DNA of 64,000 nucleotides from Amphibalanus amphitrite (Eukaryota > Arthropoda > Thecostraca > Balanomorpha > Balanidae): positions 332,001 to 396,000 of the forward strand of contig NW_024881999.1 in the NCBI RefSeq assembly GCF_019059575.1, read 5' to 3'. The notes below the pieces were generated by a model, which was given only the letters and a program-made list of their open reading frames with translations, searched no databases and was not told the DNA's origin. This document shows, piece by piece, positions 1 through 13,316 of the stretch; position 1 is the stretch's first letter, and every line of letters begins with the position of its first letter. Position numbers and translations under genes: made by a program.

Positions 1-270
1 CGACTCCGACTCCGACTCCGACTCCGGCTTTCAAAAACCAGCTCCGACTCCGACTCCGACTCCGGGCAGAATTGTCGACTCCGACCGACTCCAACTCCCG
101 ACTCCGACTCCGCAGACCTAGCAGGGCTGCGGAGTCGACAGATTTTCGGTGACTCCGACTCCGACTCCGGCTCGGGTTTCTAAAATCGACTCCGACTCCG
201 ACTCCGACTCCGGTCACAACTGTCGACTCCGACCGACTCCGACTCCGACTCCGACTCCGACTCCGCAGCC
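1..270. repeat. GACTCC hexanucleotide repeat region
   Basis: The first 270 bases are dominated by imperfect tandem copies of CGACTC/GACTCC, broken by short spacers such as the one around 61-90. Two blocks have the same layout (about 30-120 and 180-270), so a larger unit of roughly 150 bp may be duplicated. The open frame through it (149-388) reads as TPTPTP and is a by-product of the repeat, not a gene. The array continues past the left edge. Confidence 0.85.
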
Positions 271-1724
271 CTGCTCATCACTGCTGTTCTTCTGTCACTG
301 GAGCATTTCGCACGGCCGAGAATCCTGCGGTATGCAACCCTTCAATTACGTGCACCTCTCTCACGGCCATAATCACAGCCACCAATAAAAAATAAATTAG
401 GCACATGTAGAAGGCGAGGGCGACAGCAGACCAGCCGTAAATTTTTACTCGGCGTCGGTTTTATGCTCTCCGGATTAGGTCAAGCACTAATAACAAGACT
501 GGCTGTGTCGGGCTGTCCCATCCATCTTCAGGAGGTGGTTCCCCGTAGGCTGCACGAGGCTGCACTTATGTCTGGTATGCAGCAGTGGGCGGGGTTTGAT
601 ATGGAGTATATCATTGAGGCAATGGGCTGAGGGAGTTCTTCTTGTCAGGTAGTTACAACGGGCGCTTCAAACCACTTCAGAGAGACTATGATAACTCACG
701 CTTGGTACATTCCCCGTTTCCCATCCATTAGCTTTCAGACCACTTAAACTTGATCAAACATCAGCCGAACAGTACACATGATGACAGTGATTTTGACAGT
801 GGCCCAAAGCTGTCCATTTTGGACACTACCTTGGACAGCGGACACTTATCAGTTATCTATCCTGACCCACAAACGAAGGCCCTCCTGCACCATTGTAGGT
901 ATCAAATCCCGTAAGATGCCATGAAATCAGTCGCACGATCACGCAGATTTTTTAACGCCCATCAATCACAAACTACCAGTTACGGAGTACCACCCCGCAT
1001 TAGCTTGCAGCACTATAATATGTAGAGAGGCCTTTTGTGGGCGCAGCATGGCTGCTATCAGAGTCGTTTAGTCCTCGTTCACACCATGTCGAGGGAGTAG
1101 ACGACTCGGTGTGCGAGTGAAAAGGGTTCAGTATGCGGGAATTAGCTGCAGAAGGAAGCGTTGCATTTTGCGCTGGTCTTGCTGAGTGGCGCCCAGTGCT
1201 GGGAGCTTTTTTAATTCACTTAACGATTACCTTGCATTCAATGAGAGGCAGCAATCAGCTATAAGGGATGCTATAACTCATTTATTTTGCTATAGGTGAT
1301 GATGACAGTAAAGATGACGGTAAAAATAAAAATTGTGCTTGTGGTCCACCACGAACAATATTACGTTCACCATGGAAGGTAAAGTATCGACTAACCCCCA
1401 CAAAAGAAGCTTCTTTTTACTATCTCAGCAGCTTACGCGGCAACTACAATAAGATTTTACATACCACTAGAGACTTTCTGTAACCGTTGAAGAACCGTCG
1501 CCTGGCGGAAGGCCGGTCTAAGCTACCACAGATCCAGTGCCAGCCCGGCTTCCTCGACCCCGCCCCCCCCCTTCATTTTTCAGTTACATCTCCCAGTCTG
1601 CAACAGGCATCTGAAGCCACGCGGCGGGACAATGCTTCCCGCTGTCGAGTTGTGGTCGCTGCACGCGCCTTTTTGCGGGTACAGTCCACAGCAGAAGTAA
1701 TGTGTGGTTTCAGTCATGGGCAAA
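271..1724. other. No gene recognised
   Basis: I see no convincing exon, RNA gene or bounded repeat here. Short open frames near 1487-1753 lack family similarity that I can recognise. Confidence 0.4.
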
Positions 1725-1726
1725 TA

Positions 1727-3558
1727 CACCTTTTTACGGCCAAATACATATAGAAATAGTGCACACAGTTTAGAAAAAGTGCAACCATTTCGACAGTTCG
1801 GCATGTGCACCGCTTCTTAGGCCGAGTGCATGAAATTCAGTAATAGTGCACACGGCTCCGAAACAGTGCAAGCAATTTAAAAGAGAATGCATTCATTTTC
1901 AGTAGTTGCGATTTCAGTTTCGCCAGAGTGCATTGCTTCGTCATATGCATTGGTATTCGGCGTACCGCAAAGCAATTTAGTTAACCTTCAAGCGAATTCG
2001 TGGCCCAATCAGAAAATATTTTTGACAACGCTCTTGCTGTTCATCAAGTGTAGCGTGGTGCCGTTCAAACAAGCTGCTAATGAAATTTTACTAAATTAGT
2101 TATTGAAATTTTACTGCTAATAAAAATTAACGAGATTTTAATGAATGTAATGAAAAGGCCCAATTTAGGCGGCAGTGCACACATTTCAAAAATAGTGCAG
2201 GCGATTTCGACAGCACGGCATAGTGCATTGATATATTGAATCGCGGCACGATATTCGCCATATTGCAGCCATTTCGTCATAGTGCAGGTTTAAAGTGACC
2301 CAGGTTCAGGCATATTAGACATATCGCACATTATTCGTCAGATCGTTTCAATTTCGGGGTCCCGCATGTAATTTAGGCACTGTTCAGTAACACGGCATTG
2401 CATAAATAAGTAATAACAATTTTTATTTGACATTTCACGCTACCTGAGCCTCCAATGACACTCGTAGTCAGTCAGCAACGCAAAAAAGTCAAGTGGCCAG
2501 CTGCACTGCTCTGGATGCAAAAGGTAGAGGGTATTTAATGTTTCATCTGGGTGCCTTAGCTTCAATCATATAAGACATAGTGCACATAATTCGTCGGGTG
2601 CTTATATATTCAGCATGAGCAATATTTTTTCGGCTTTGTTCAATCAAATTCGCCATGATGCTGAAAGGCGATAACAAGAATCCATAGCTTTTCTGATCTT
2701 TTTGAACCAGCAACGAAGTTATGCACCCGATTCAGAAGCCCTGAATGCCACGTGACCGCCACTCGACCGTGTCACCGAGTTCTTAGAGCGAGACTAATGA
2801 TAAGTTAATTCCTGAGAGCTGAAACTGCATTTGAGCAGGTTTTTGACCAAGATTCACGCTACTCTTGACAGGCAGATAGGGGCTTTCAAAAATATTTTCC
2901 CAATCCAGCAGCGAATTCACTTGAACATCGCCTAAATCGCTTTGCTGGACGCCGACTATCAGGCCACATGACGAAACCGTGCACTATGACGAAATTGAAC
3001 CTACGGCTCATTGAATTTGAACGCACCATCTTCTAAATTGATTGCTCTTCATTTGAAACGTGTGCACTATTACCGAATATCATGCACTTGGCCGAACTAG
3101 AGGTGCACTATGCCGAACTGTCGAAATCGGTTGTACTATTTTACTGAACTGTGTGCACTATTTCTATATTTGGCCGTAAAAAGGTGTAGCGCATTTCACG
3201 TTCACGTGACATCCCACATTCTTCATTAGCTCCAGAGGTATGCTGAGGGCTTAAGTTGCGTAGGAAGGTGAGATTTATTTACATAATCGCTCATTTATAC
3301 CGTGCTGGATTTATTTGAACGTTGCCGTAAGCACATGCCGTATGTCGAAATTGATTTAACCTGACGAATTATTATTTGCACTAAGTCCAATATGTCTGAA
3401 CCTGGGCCACTTTTAACTGCACTATGACGGAGTGGGGTGCACAATGACGAATATCGTGCCGCAATTCAATATGTGAAGGCACTATGCCGAACCATCGAAA
3501 TCACCTGCACTATTAATGAAACGTGTGCACTTCCGCCTAAATTGGGCGTAAAAAGGTG
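1727..3558. mobile_element. TA-flanked DNA transposon(s) with interleaved inverted repeats
   Basis: The left end at 1727 reads CACCTTTTTACGGCC and the right end at 3558 reads GGGCGTAAAAAGGTG; both are flanked by TA (1725-1726, 3559-3560), as in Tc1/mariner-type insertions. Two inverted pairs are visible: 1727-1810 pairs with about 3100-3185, and about 2150-2330 pairs with about 3385-3558. The pairs interleave (A, B, A', B'). The end motif also occurs internally at 3171-3187, again followed by TA. The sequence is rich in AGTGCACTAT-like motifs next to CGAA. No transposase frame was recognised, so this is non-autonomous. It may be two overlapping related copies. Confidence 0.75.
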
Positions 3559-4882
3559 TATGTTCTGCTTCTGAAGCCTAGGAACGATTAGCCAAACTGC
3601 AACGAGACTTTAAATGTAGCTTACATGTATCTTCACCCTTGCAGCTACAACTTTATCTATTGACGTCTACTTTTCAATCAGTCCGCATTTAAAAATCGTC
3701 GGTCAAAGCCATCCGTTGAGATTGGTAAAACCACACATTACTTTAGCGGTGGGCTGTACCTTCGGAGCCGAGCCGGCACTCAGACGGATTTGGAACACCG
3801 AAATTTCACTGGGTTGGTCTTTGGCAGGGACTGGGACAGGTCGGCGCATTTGACTGGAAAAAAAAGTAAGACGGCTGACTCACAGCATATCCAGACACAC
3901 ACCAAAAAATAGGGTCAAGTTACAGAACTATGAAAAACTAAAGCACACCGATGAATACGCGCATATTATTGATGAATGCGCGCATTATTTTTTTTTCACT
4001 TTTAATGCGATCAACAAAAATATTCGAGAAATAATTCAAAATAGTTTATTACCCCTTCCATGTTAAGTATCCTTCAAAGCTTGACCTAACCCGTCAATCA
4101 CAGTGGTTATGATTAGGCGAACTTTACGAAATGACAGACTTCCACCGAAGGGCAGCCACAAAACTGCATATACCAGCTTCCATTTCATTAATGATGTCCC
4201 GTTTTTGTACCGCCAGCATAGACTTCCAAGCTTCCAGAAGCCCATGGAGAATCATCTCCACCAGCAGATGAAGAGGGCTACTTCGATCCCGAGCGATATT
4301 GATACGCCAGGGATGGCGAGCGCGGAGTTTCCCCGGCTTCGTGCGCAGCGCTGCTAGCTCAGGCTTCTGCTCATTCCCATTTGCATTGACGCACGAAGCC
4401 CTGTCGGAATCTCCGCGTCGCGTCGGCCCGTGTGTGGCGCAGGATGGCACCCGGCGGTGATTCGACTGATTGTTCGACGAAGTGTGACGTCTTTGTGACC
4501 TGGTACTGACAGAGTTCAATCGCTAAAAGGCGCAGATGGCAGATGTCATCTCTACGGCAGCAAGAAGAGCATCGAGAAAGGTCAGGGGATATCGGGAAAT
4601 GAACAATTCAGTTATTCATGCTATATGTAAATTGACATTCAGTTGATGACGATTTTCCAGTTTGTTCGGCCACTACGGTAAAGACAAAAAAGTCGCATCA
4701 CACGAAGAATTAGGCTAAGCAAATTTAGAATGACCTTGAATGATGCAAGAAGATATCCTGAGCTGATGCGACAAACGATCGCACGGCCATTACCTTTCTC
4801 CTCTACCCATACTCTACCCAAGAAATCGATGTGGCTTCCATTCTGCGTACGCTGCATTCCGTTATATTCATTCTAAATACAA

Positions 4883-4921
4883 CCTTGACGATCTGCACGC
4901 GAGAAGTGCAGATCGTCAAGG
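4883..4921. repeat. Perfect 16-bp hairpin
   Basis: Positions 4883-4898 are the exact reverse complement of 4906-4921, with a 7-nt loop. Arm sequence is CCTTGACGATCTGCAC. No poly-T or gene context explains it. Confidence 0.85.
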
Positions 4922-5939
4922 ATCATGATGATCAATCCCGCCCGTGCAGTGCGTGGGCGATCACAGGAAAACTGGCTGTCCCCTCCGGCTCACCCTACCA
5001 AGCACCCAGACCAGACGGCATTGATCATCAGCGCCCAGTGCGACATTCCTGAACCCCGGTAGAGAGTCCAGAGAACACTAGTAAACATTTCGCCGCATGC
5101 CCCACTTAGGTATACATGGGGGTGTTTACCGCGCTAGCATCAACAGTGAGCAGCGGCGCCGAACGCATGCATAATTCCGATACGCATTGCACAAGCGCGT
5201 GCAGTGAAACCAGAACATCCTCTACAATCACCATCTACAGACACGTCACCAGCGGCGGCCACCGAACATCGCGCACTATCCCGCTAGTTCCGAGAGGCGT
5301 CCGGAGGCCTCGGAGTGTCCCAACCACACCAGTCGCCGAAAACCACACTCAGACGGGCATCCCGGAGGGAGTATATACCAAGGGCGCGGGTCCTTAGCGA
5401 TAAACACTAGCGTTACACACCGCATCCGTATGGCGCCGGCTGTTTAGTTTTCTGCGGGATTTTCCCAAGTGGCGACGGTCCAGCAAAAAAAGAACGGCGA
5501 GTGCAGCTACGCAGGACAGCTATGTAGACAAGGCATTGTTTACACGATAAAATTTGACCGTTTTCAGAATGATGCAAAGCACCTTTCGCAGGAATCGCAG
5601 CCAAAATCGCCGCTGGTTACCAGTTACCTAATGTATGAATTTGGCTATTAAAATAGTTTGTGACTGGAAAGAGCAAGACATCTGGCTGTTTCCAAAAATA
5701 AAGTCAAAAATAATATCCGTTTCCTGAGCATTTGCATTGTGAGTCAGTCCATGAATATAGTAGTTAAGTCCCATAACTCAACAAGTACCTAAATGTGCCT
5801 TTCTGTTGACGGCTATATAAGACCAAAACATTAGTAATGACCAATTGATCTGCGCTAGGAAATCGCATTGTGCCACGTAAGACTACAAACGCATTTACAA
5901 TTGTTCCTGAACGCAGCGTAGTCGCACCTATATTTCTAA

Positions 5940-5959
5940 AAAAAAAAAAAAAAAAAAAC
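5940..5959 (+). repeat. Poly-A run
   Basis: A run of about 20 A residues follows TATTTCT. It could be a retroposon tail or a plain homopolymer; no clear retroposon body was recognised upstream. Confidence 0.7.
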
Positions 5960-8900
5960 AGAACAAACGCTGCACCACGTCTCTATTTATACATACTTTC
6001 CAAGTCGGGAACACCGGCGCACGTGTGAGACACCTTGAACGAAGTTCGTCCGAACGGGGCAGGCCACTGGGCCAGGCCAATGATCGAAACTTCGCCGCAC
6101 ACCTGTGGCGACACGAGTGGTCATTATTCCGGCATTATTCTACTGGGGCCACTGCGCCACCGCGAGATCTGGTGGCGCGACTGCGCGGCGCGCGCTGCCG
6201 TCAGTCGTGGCGCGTGCCACACAAACGGGGACGTCCACTGATGAAACTCCCTGGAGGCCAGCGTAATTCGCAAAGTAGGAGTGTGGTACTACGAACAGCG
6301 AAGTTTGGCTGATTCACCCTGTCTGCTCTTGAACCACACTCGGCAATGCACACTGCCTCGTCATATCCGCATTCTTATTTGAAGAGCAGGCGCGAGTGAC
6401 GACTGAGACCACACCCCGCTGCTTGGAATGGTAGCATCAATCACCAGTAAGAAATGAAAAGCCAATAGCCATCATCACATAAAAAGGTAGACGTCGGTCT
6501 GGAAATGAGGCCCCGTTACATCGCTGACTAACCCCTGCACCTAACCGCAGTCGGCGAAAGCCGCAACCCTCAGAAGCCCCGGGGACACTCCTGCGCTGCG
6601 CCACAGCCGCAAAGCGTGTCACTCATACTCATTAGGATGCCATCTCAGGTGAGGGTAACCTTGACCGCTCTGACCCGCGTCAGCCAGGCGGCGTATGTGA
6701 GGGGTTCTCTTGCAGGAGCTGGCGGAAGTGGGAGTGTGTGCACTGCGCACCTGCCACTGGCGAGGAGCGGTTGCGCAGCACGCGGGATGCCCAGCCCAGC
6801 ACCCCTCGCGCAGATAGCACGTGTATCGGGGCCCCACGCGCCTCGAGAGGCCGGAGGAGGGGAGGGGAGGGGTGAAAACCACTCACGCCAAGTCTGGGGG
6901 TCTCCCCGGTAAACCACCGCACGTGCGGCTCATTCAGAGTTTGACGCGTGGTATGAGACGTGTTCCACAGCCCGATAGGCGGTTACAATGCGTTCAGGGA
7001 ACACACCCGATGGCGCGGGCGTGGTGCAACGTTTGGTATGTTGCTCAGTAAGTCCCTGTCTGATAGGCGCAGAAGATACCGGAGATCACGTCACCCCCGC
7101 CTTTCCTCGCCAGACGTCGGCCCGATGTCTGCTTTGTGACTGCGTCTATGTTTCAGTTCACACGCAATGTATAAATAAAGCTGCAATGACGGCTTCGAAA
7201 CACCTTAGGTCAGCCCTTTCCGACGGTTGAACAAAGGTGCTCACATGCAACCGGTACTCCATTTTGTGTCTGTAAAATCACAAAGCCTGAAGCATCCTGG
7301 GCCTCAAAGCACAAACCGCGCCTTCGCTTATCATCACCAGCCACGGCCCACCACCCATGATCAAAGGCTTGACAAACGCATATTAAGTCGGCGATTGACA
7401 GAAGACTCAAGCATCCGACCATCAGGTGCAGTGGGACAGCGGGAGATAACTACCAAACCAGACACACCCGACAGCAACGAAGTGAGAGCACCCCTGGCCC
7501 ACCGTGGTGCCAGTGGGCTGGAAATTCCTCCCGGGCCTGCAGGCAAGTCGTCACCTCATCGCTCCGTGATGTCGTGTCACATTGGGTTGATGAGCAGGGC
7601 TTCCCAAACAGCACACATCACCAAACAGCACCACAGGCACGCCAGTGAGCGCCGGGACGTTCGGGATGGATACCGACCTCCGTTGACCTGCATCAAAGAC
7701 AACAACATACAAGCATGTGGTATGGATGGGTCTACGCCTGCATGTTACTGCAACACAATTAGCATCGAACAACGACGACCAGCTGGCCAAGTTTTGGTAT
7801 GGTAACGAACGCGAGTCTGGAAGAGACCAGTCACGACAGGTAGCTGAAACGGGTTCCACCATGTTCCAGGTGAAGTTACAATGTGTTCAAAGACTATAGT
7901 TTGCTTTTATCACCTGTCGCAGTTACCGACGCAGAAGTTTAGCGATAAATGCGAAATATCCCTCTCTAGCTGTGACAAATCCATACCTAACTCCCGGTTC
8001 CGCGCGAAAAAGAGACGGTAGCAGAAACTTCCAGAGGCTCTCTCTGACCAAAATGGAACCCGTGTCACATCAAGCAATCACGACAGTAGCTGATAAGTCA
8101 CCGGTCGGAGGATTGAAGTCGCAAGTCGACAGCTAGATTATGCAATAACTATGCATGCTGCAACACTGCAAGGGAAAAGGGGAAATAAATACAAGTCTGG
8201 TAGAGCTAGAAGTGCGAAGAAGAGTGACGCTGTTATTGTTGCACTTTCCTTCATTTTAGAACCAAGGTAAGAAGCATCGGCCGATTCCCTGCTTCGCCTT
8301 GATACATTTATTTGGTTCCGACCACACGTGGTTTTGCGGTGCCACTCAAATTCAAAATTCAACTATCACAAGCCAGTAGTTCAAGACGCCACCTCCTACA
8401 TCAATTACAGCACGTGCCGCAGCTACCTTCCTCCTTTGGACCTTAACACGTCAGTCCGCCGTCAAAAGTGTCGGTCTGACTGACGGGTTTGACGGCTGAC
8501 ACGCGGCCGGCCGGCCAGGTAAAGTCCCGCCGGCCGCCGCGCGCGGAGGGACGTCTCGCAGGCACGAGGTGGGCTTCACCTGTTCAGGCAACAACTGTCA
8601 TCGAAAGAGACGAGACAGGCGCGTAGGGTCGTCAATCACTGCAATGGTGACTGCCCACGAGGCCCAGGGGTAACCCCAGTCCCCACTTCACTCGGACGTA
8701 ATAGAAAAACACAATTTTAACGAAGAGTGTTTGTCTATTTCAAACAACCTGCGGTTTTTAATGAGGATGTGATCCATATCCGACAGAACACGTACCCGTG
8801 TACCTAATTGTATACAGTGGTTCCAGGGCCCACTACATTGTTAAGTAATTCGTGTATGACTTGAATCCAGTGACCAGTAGATAACTAATAGGTGATAACT

Positions 8901-9924
8901 GAAATGAGATTGTCCGACGCTTGAAGTAGGCAAAGTGCCGACGGAGAAGCCTCGGTAAATAAGATGTCAAATGAGGAGCATTTGGAGTCAAAGATGTCCC
9001 ACGGTAGAAAACGCACCATCGCTGATCGCAGCATAGTGCAGTTGTCGCACTTGTATAAACTCGAGCTGCGAGCATGATCGGCGTCAGCCCAATGAATAAA
9101 TTACAATACAATGACAGGAGTTATCCAAAACAAACGCACAAAACACATTTGTAATGCAGCTGAACTCACTGCGCGGATGACACGATCAACAAATCTCGAA
9201 GTTGTTCTATGGGTGGTGTTTGATCCAACTGTATAAGAACAAACAATTTCGTCCAATCTAAAACGTAATATCATGGTGCATGCCATTCATGGGCGTCGTG
9301 ACTTAAAAAGGTATCCTCTTCCTGGCTTGGATTACTGTTTGTTTGCCAGGAAATCGGTAGATACCTACCGGTGCAGTAACCGCACAAGTACCTACCCTGC
9401 TGATACGTGGATCAGAGCCAGATTACTGACCACACGACGGTGTGTTATCAGCACTCTCGCCATCCTCTCACGGCGGGTCAACGCCAGGTAAAACCCTAGT
9501 AAGAGCTCCGCGTCGAGCACTTGGTACGCGAGCCCAGATTGACAGGGGCTTACTCGTATCAAGCTCAGGCTTACTCTCTCAAAGGCCAGCCGGATAGCCG
9601 CTCGGCAGGTAAAATTCCCTCTCCTAAATCTCGGACAGCGTCCAGAGAGCGGGTTTCCCACAGCGCGGCGCGGTGCAGAGGTCGACACGCGGCGGCCCGA
9701 GCTCCCGGGCCAGAAATAGCCGCAGGCTGCAGTGGGCGGCCACACGCGCGGCCGATGGGCCTCAGTGGGCGGCTCCGTGCACCCTCTATGACAGAGTGAT
9801 ACACGGCTCGTCCGGAGGGCTGGGCGGGCTGACCTCGACATAGCGTGCCGCAGTGCGGAGTACGGTACACATGCACCGAGTGTGTGTCAATAGCACAGAT
9901 AGTGCCCGATGCACAGTGATGTTT

Positions 9925-11755
9925 TTCGAGTGCGCCGCGAGTGTGTGGGATGGTGAGCGTTAGTGAGCGAGAACAAAGGGAGGGACACTCATTCGCAGAC
10001 ACGGGGTATTTCTTTCTTTGTCCCATGCGTCTACTCACCATTCCACGCACAAAACGCTCGGAAAACGACGGTGAGAATCGAACCTATAGCTGCACGGGGA
10101 CACTTTGCCTAGCTACAGAAGGGTATTTAATTACCTCGTCTTCTGTGAACGAGCTGAATGCAGTCTGATCCATTGACGCAATGCAATCTGGATCAACAGA
10201 CTGCGCCCCTGGTAATTCACAGAACGCTGCTTGCGTACACAATCATAGGCGCAGAGATGGACTGAGCAAAACTGTGCACAAAGTGGTTTCTACAAGACTG
10301 TGAAAACCCTTTTCATGAAGCCAAACAAAATCCGCTGAAAAGCACCGCCAGGAGTTCAAAGCCGCAACTATTCCTATTTCCGACTCATGATATACTTTTA
10401 CACAATCAAACAACCAGCTTGGCTTAGACTCGGCTTTTACTTGACATGCCAGAGACAATGTTTAGTGTGTACCAGAACAGACTGACAATTAACAATGTTA
10501 CCGTTACAGCAAAGTACCGTGCTTAGCTTATGCAGCATGACTTTCCTTTTTTCACCTACCACTTTTGGACTATCTCACAATTAAGAAACCACCACTATTT
10601 GGCCGATATTCTCACACGAAGATACCGCTGGGTCCGGATCGTTTGGGACGAGTGATGGGGACGCCTGTCTATGGGAGGGACGCCGGATCAGCCGGGGAAC
10701 TCCTCGTTACATCTCCACTAGATGCTTGTCGCCGACAAGGTCTGGTGTGACAGAGTCAGGACGGAGCACGATAGGGGTACAAGAAACCCCACTTCCGTTC
10801 ATGTTTTGGTCGTAGAAGTAAAATAAACTTCACCAAAAAACAGCTCAAGGCAGTTATCTCACAAACAGCTCAAGCAGTTATTTTACTTCTACGACCAAAA
10901 CATGAACGGAGGTATGAAGCACCTGAGTTTTTGAAACCCCACTTGTACGGGGAATCCTCATAAGAACCCGAAACATTACTAGATTGGCGGCAAGCAGTAA
11001 CAAATACCTAATAATGTTTCAACATTTTTTCTCTTCTGAAAACGTTATCAAGAATGTCCACAAGCAGAATAGAGCCCAGAAGTAGAGCTGTTGATAGCTG
11101 TCAATGGCCAAACGGCAGCACAATACAGGGGAAAAAAACAATTAAGGTGATTCATCATGGCATATCAAATAAGCGAAAAAGGGGGAAGTTAGTTCTAGGA
11201 AATAACCTTATTGATAACGGTACTTGACGGTATCAAGGGCCAGTGTATACAGGTGTCTAGTAGGTAGGCATTACAGCAATCGGTCGACATATCCCCAGAA
11301 GCTCCAAGAATACATTCCCGCCCTTCACTTCCGGACGGGGAAACACTTTTGGGAAACTATAGTCTATAACAGTCAATTCAAAGGATATGGGGATGCCCCA
11401 TGTGCGCCCTTTGATGACAAAGGGCAAGCGCCGGGAAAGCTTTTGAATACCCACGATATGGCGGACTATTTCGGTAAATGAGAGTGGGGAATCACAGGCC
11501 GGTAGGGCGCGAAGGTTTATTGGCAGGGTTCGAGGAGAATGGGAGAAGGTGGGCGGCGAAAGGACCGGGTAGGTCGAAGTGTCCCCGTGCAGATATAGGC
11601 TCGATTCTCACCGTCGTTTTCCGAGCGTTTTGTGCGTGGAATGGTGAGTTGGGGCATGGGACAAAGAAAGCAATACCCCGTGTCTGCGAATGAGTGTCCC
11701 TCCCTTTGTTCTCGCTCACTAACGCTCACCATCCCACATGCGCGCACTCGAAATT
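9925..11755. repeat. Inverted pair of ~180-bp repeats bounding 1.83 kb
   Basis: About 9925-10108 is the reverse complement of about 11577-11755, with roughly 85-90% identity by eye. The outer ends read TTTCGAGTGCGC and GCGCACTCGAAA. The inner ends both carry a GTGTCCCCGTGCAG block next to a tRNA B-box-like GGTTCGATTCTCACC. The pair could be long terminal inverted repeats of one element or two inverted copies of a short element. No target duplication was found and no transposase was recognised between them. Confidence 0.6.
10794..10910. repeat. Hairpin with perfect 33-bp arms
   Basis: 10794-10826 and 10878-10910 are exact reverse complements around a 51-nt loop. The loop carries two direct copies of AACAGCTCAAG(G)CAGTTA. 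A GAAACCCCACTT motif lies just outside both arms (about 10784 and 10936). It sits inside the 9925-11755 inverted-repeat unit. Confidence 0.85.
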
Positions 11756-12300
11756 AAAGCTGAGCGGCGCTGTGGCCGGGCGAAGGTATGAGGGGAGCAC
11801 TGGGCAGGCGACCGTTCCCAACGCGACGGGCTCCATTCAGTGAACCAGCCCGCCGCCGGGCAAATGTGTATTCACCGCCGCTCCCCATAGTTCCGTCGCT
11901 CCGGCAACCGCCCGCATCTCGAGCCGCACGTCCTTACCGACCAGCCGGATTCCCCGACCAGAAACCCGACCATTCGGCGGCGACAGACGCAGAGAAATGT
12001 CAGGGAAATGTCGGGAAATCAGTCGCAGAGAGATGTCGGGGCAATGTCGGGAAATCAGTCGCGGAGCACCAGCCCGCTATTTCGTTAGTTATTTGAGAGG
12101 TACGGCGAATATAGAGCACTGCGACTGCCGACTTAAAAAGTTATTTATTTGCTCATACGTCAAGCAGAATCAGCGGGTCTCGAGAGCACGCTGAAAGAAC
12201 ATAAAGCTACTCCACCGTGCCTGATAAAGAGCTTTCCCAATGTGAGCAGTATCTCTGTTAAAAAAAAAAACAATACACTATACAGTTGATAAGTCCTTTG

Positions 12301-12316
12301 TTCCTCCTCCCTCCCT

Positions 12317-12358
<42 letters not shown>
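12301..12358. repeat. CCCT/CT microsatellite
   Basis: TCCTCC and CCCT copies are followed by about 20 CT dinucleotides. A GC-rich segment follows up to the GA tract at 13262. Confidence 0.9.
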
Positions 12359-13261
12359 ACCTCCCTGTCCTCTCATACCCCTTTCTCTCCCCCGCTCGCC
12401 GCAGCCAGGTCGGTCACGGTCGCCCAGTCTGCCACCCTTGATCTCAATGCACCGCGCCCCCGGCTGACCAAACGCCGGCCCGCCACACCCATACCACGTC
12501 CCACACGCCCTCTCCCCGTCCATCCCAGGGACTTCCCAGCAGCGGCGCACCAGCCTCAGACGCCCTGGGGCGGTCAGCCCGGCCGGGGTCAGAGTGGTCA
12601 GAGGGAGGGCCTAGAGAGAGCGGACTGAGAGGCACATTGCGCACTGCGCAGATCGACGGATGCATGTCGGGGCTCTTCGACAGCCGAGTTGTTATGCAGG
12701 TCACCGGTTAATCCCAGTTTCCGTGCCGGCCTCTCGCCGGCCACAGGTGATGTAAGTTGAAAGGAAACCGGTCAGCCCGGCTGTGACACGGAAGGGGTGT
12801 CCACGGCGGCGCAACGTGGACAAACACCTGTCAACCCTCCGGGAAAGAAACCGTTGTGTGGGATCGGACTGACGCCGGGTGAGGGGAAACGGACGACACG
12901 TGGTGCACTGACGCAACCCCTCCGTGACCGTCACATGTCACACGGCTGTGACGGTCCGTGCGGGACGGGGCTGTCCCGGTGCTGACTGGCAGAAAACCGC
13001 CGGCAGCGTGAAGGCAGGTCTCCTTCCCCCCCCCCTCCCCACCGCCCGGGAGAGTCAGTCAGCATGGACAGACCGTGACTGGGCACGGGCGGGGCCCAGC
13101 AGCTCCGCTACACCCACGCACCGTCATTTACGGGCCGGCCACGCCTGCCGGAACGGCCGTCAATGGCGGTCAGTACTGGACCGCCCTCGGTGCGGGACTT
13201 CCCAGCGCGGCGGGATGAATGGGTAGGGAAGGGGAACGAGGTGAGCCAGAGGTGGTCAGGG

Positions 13262-13275
13262 GCGGAGAGAGGGAG

Positions 13276-13316
<41 letters not shown>

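Larger units (their letters stand above)
3561..9920. other. Long stretch with no recognised gene
   Basis: Contents are a short perfect hairpin (4883-4921), a poly-A run (5940-5959) and GC-rich patches at 5.0-5.4, 6.0-6.3, 6.6-7.1, 8.5-8.6 and 9.4-9.9 kb. Open frames on both strands in the GC-rich patches overlap each other and show no motif I recognise. Later exons of GINS1 could lie here on the minus strand, but I could not find the conserved RWE or WF segments of that family. Confidence 0.4.

Noticed and set aside
4124-4519. 131-residue minus-strand frame
   Set aside because: No motif, no splice context, and overlapping frames on the other strand; likely chance.
5428-5480. TGGCGCCGGC as a retroviral-type primer binding site of an LTR element
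   Set aside because: No paired long terminal repeats or gag/pol sequence around it.
12444-12600. Minus-strand phrase RLRLVRRCWEVPG as possible GINS1 exon 4
   Set aside because: Only the RxLRWE-like spacing resembles PSF1; the following sequence does not match the family and no good acceptor was seen.
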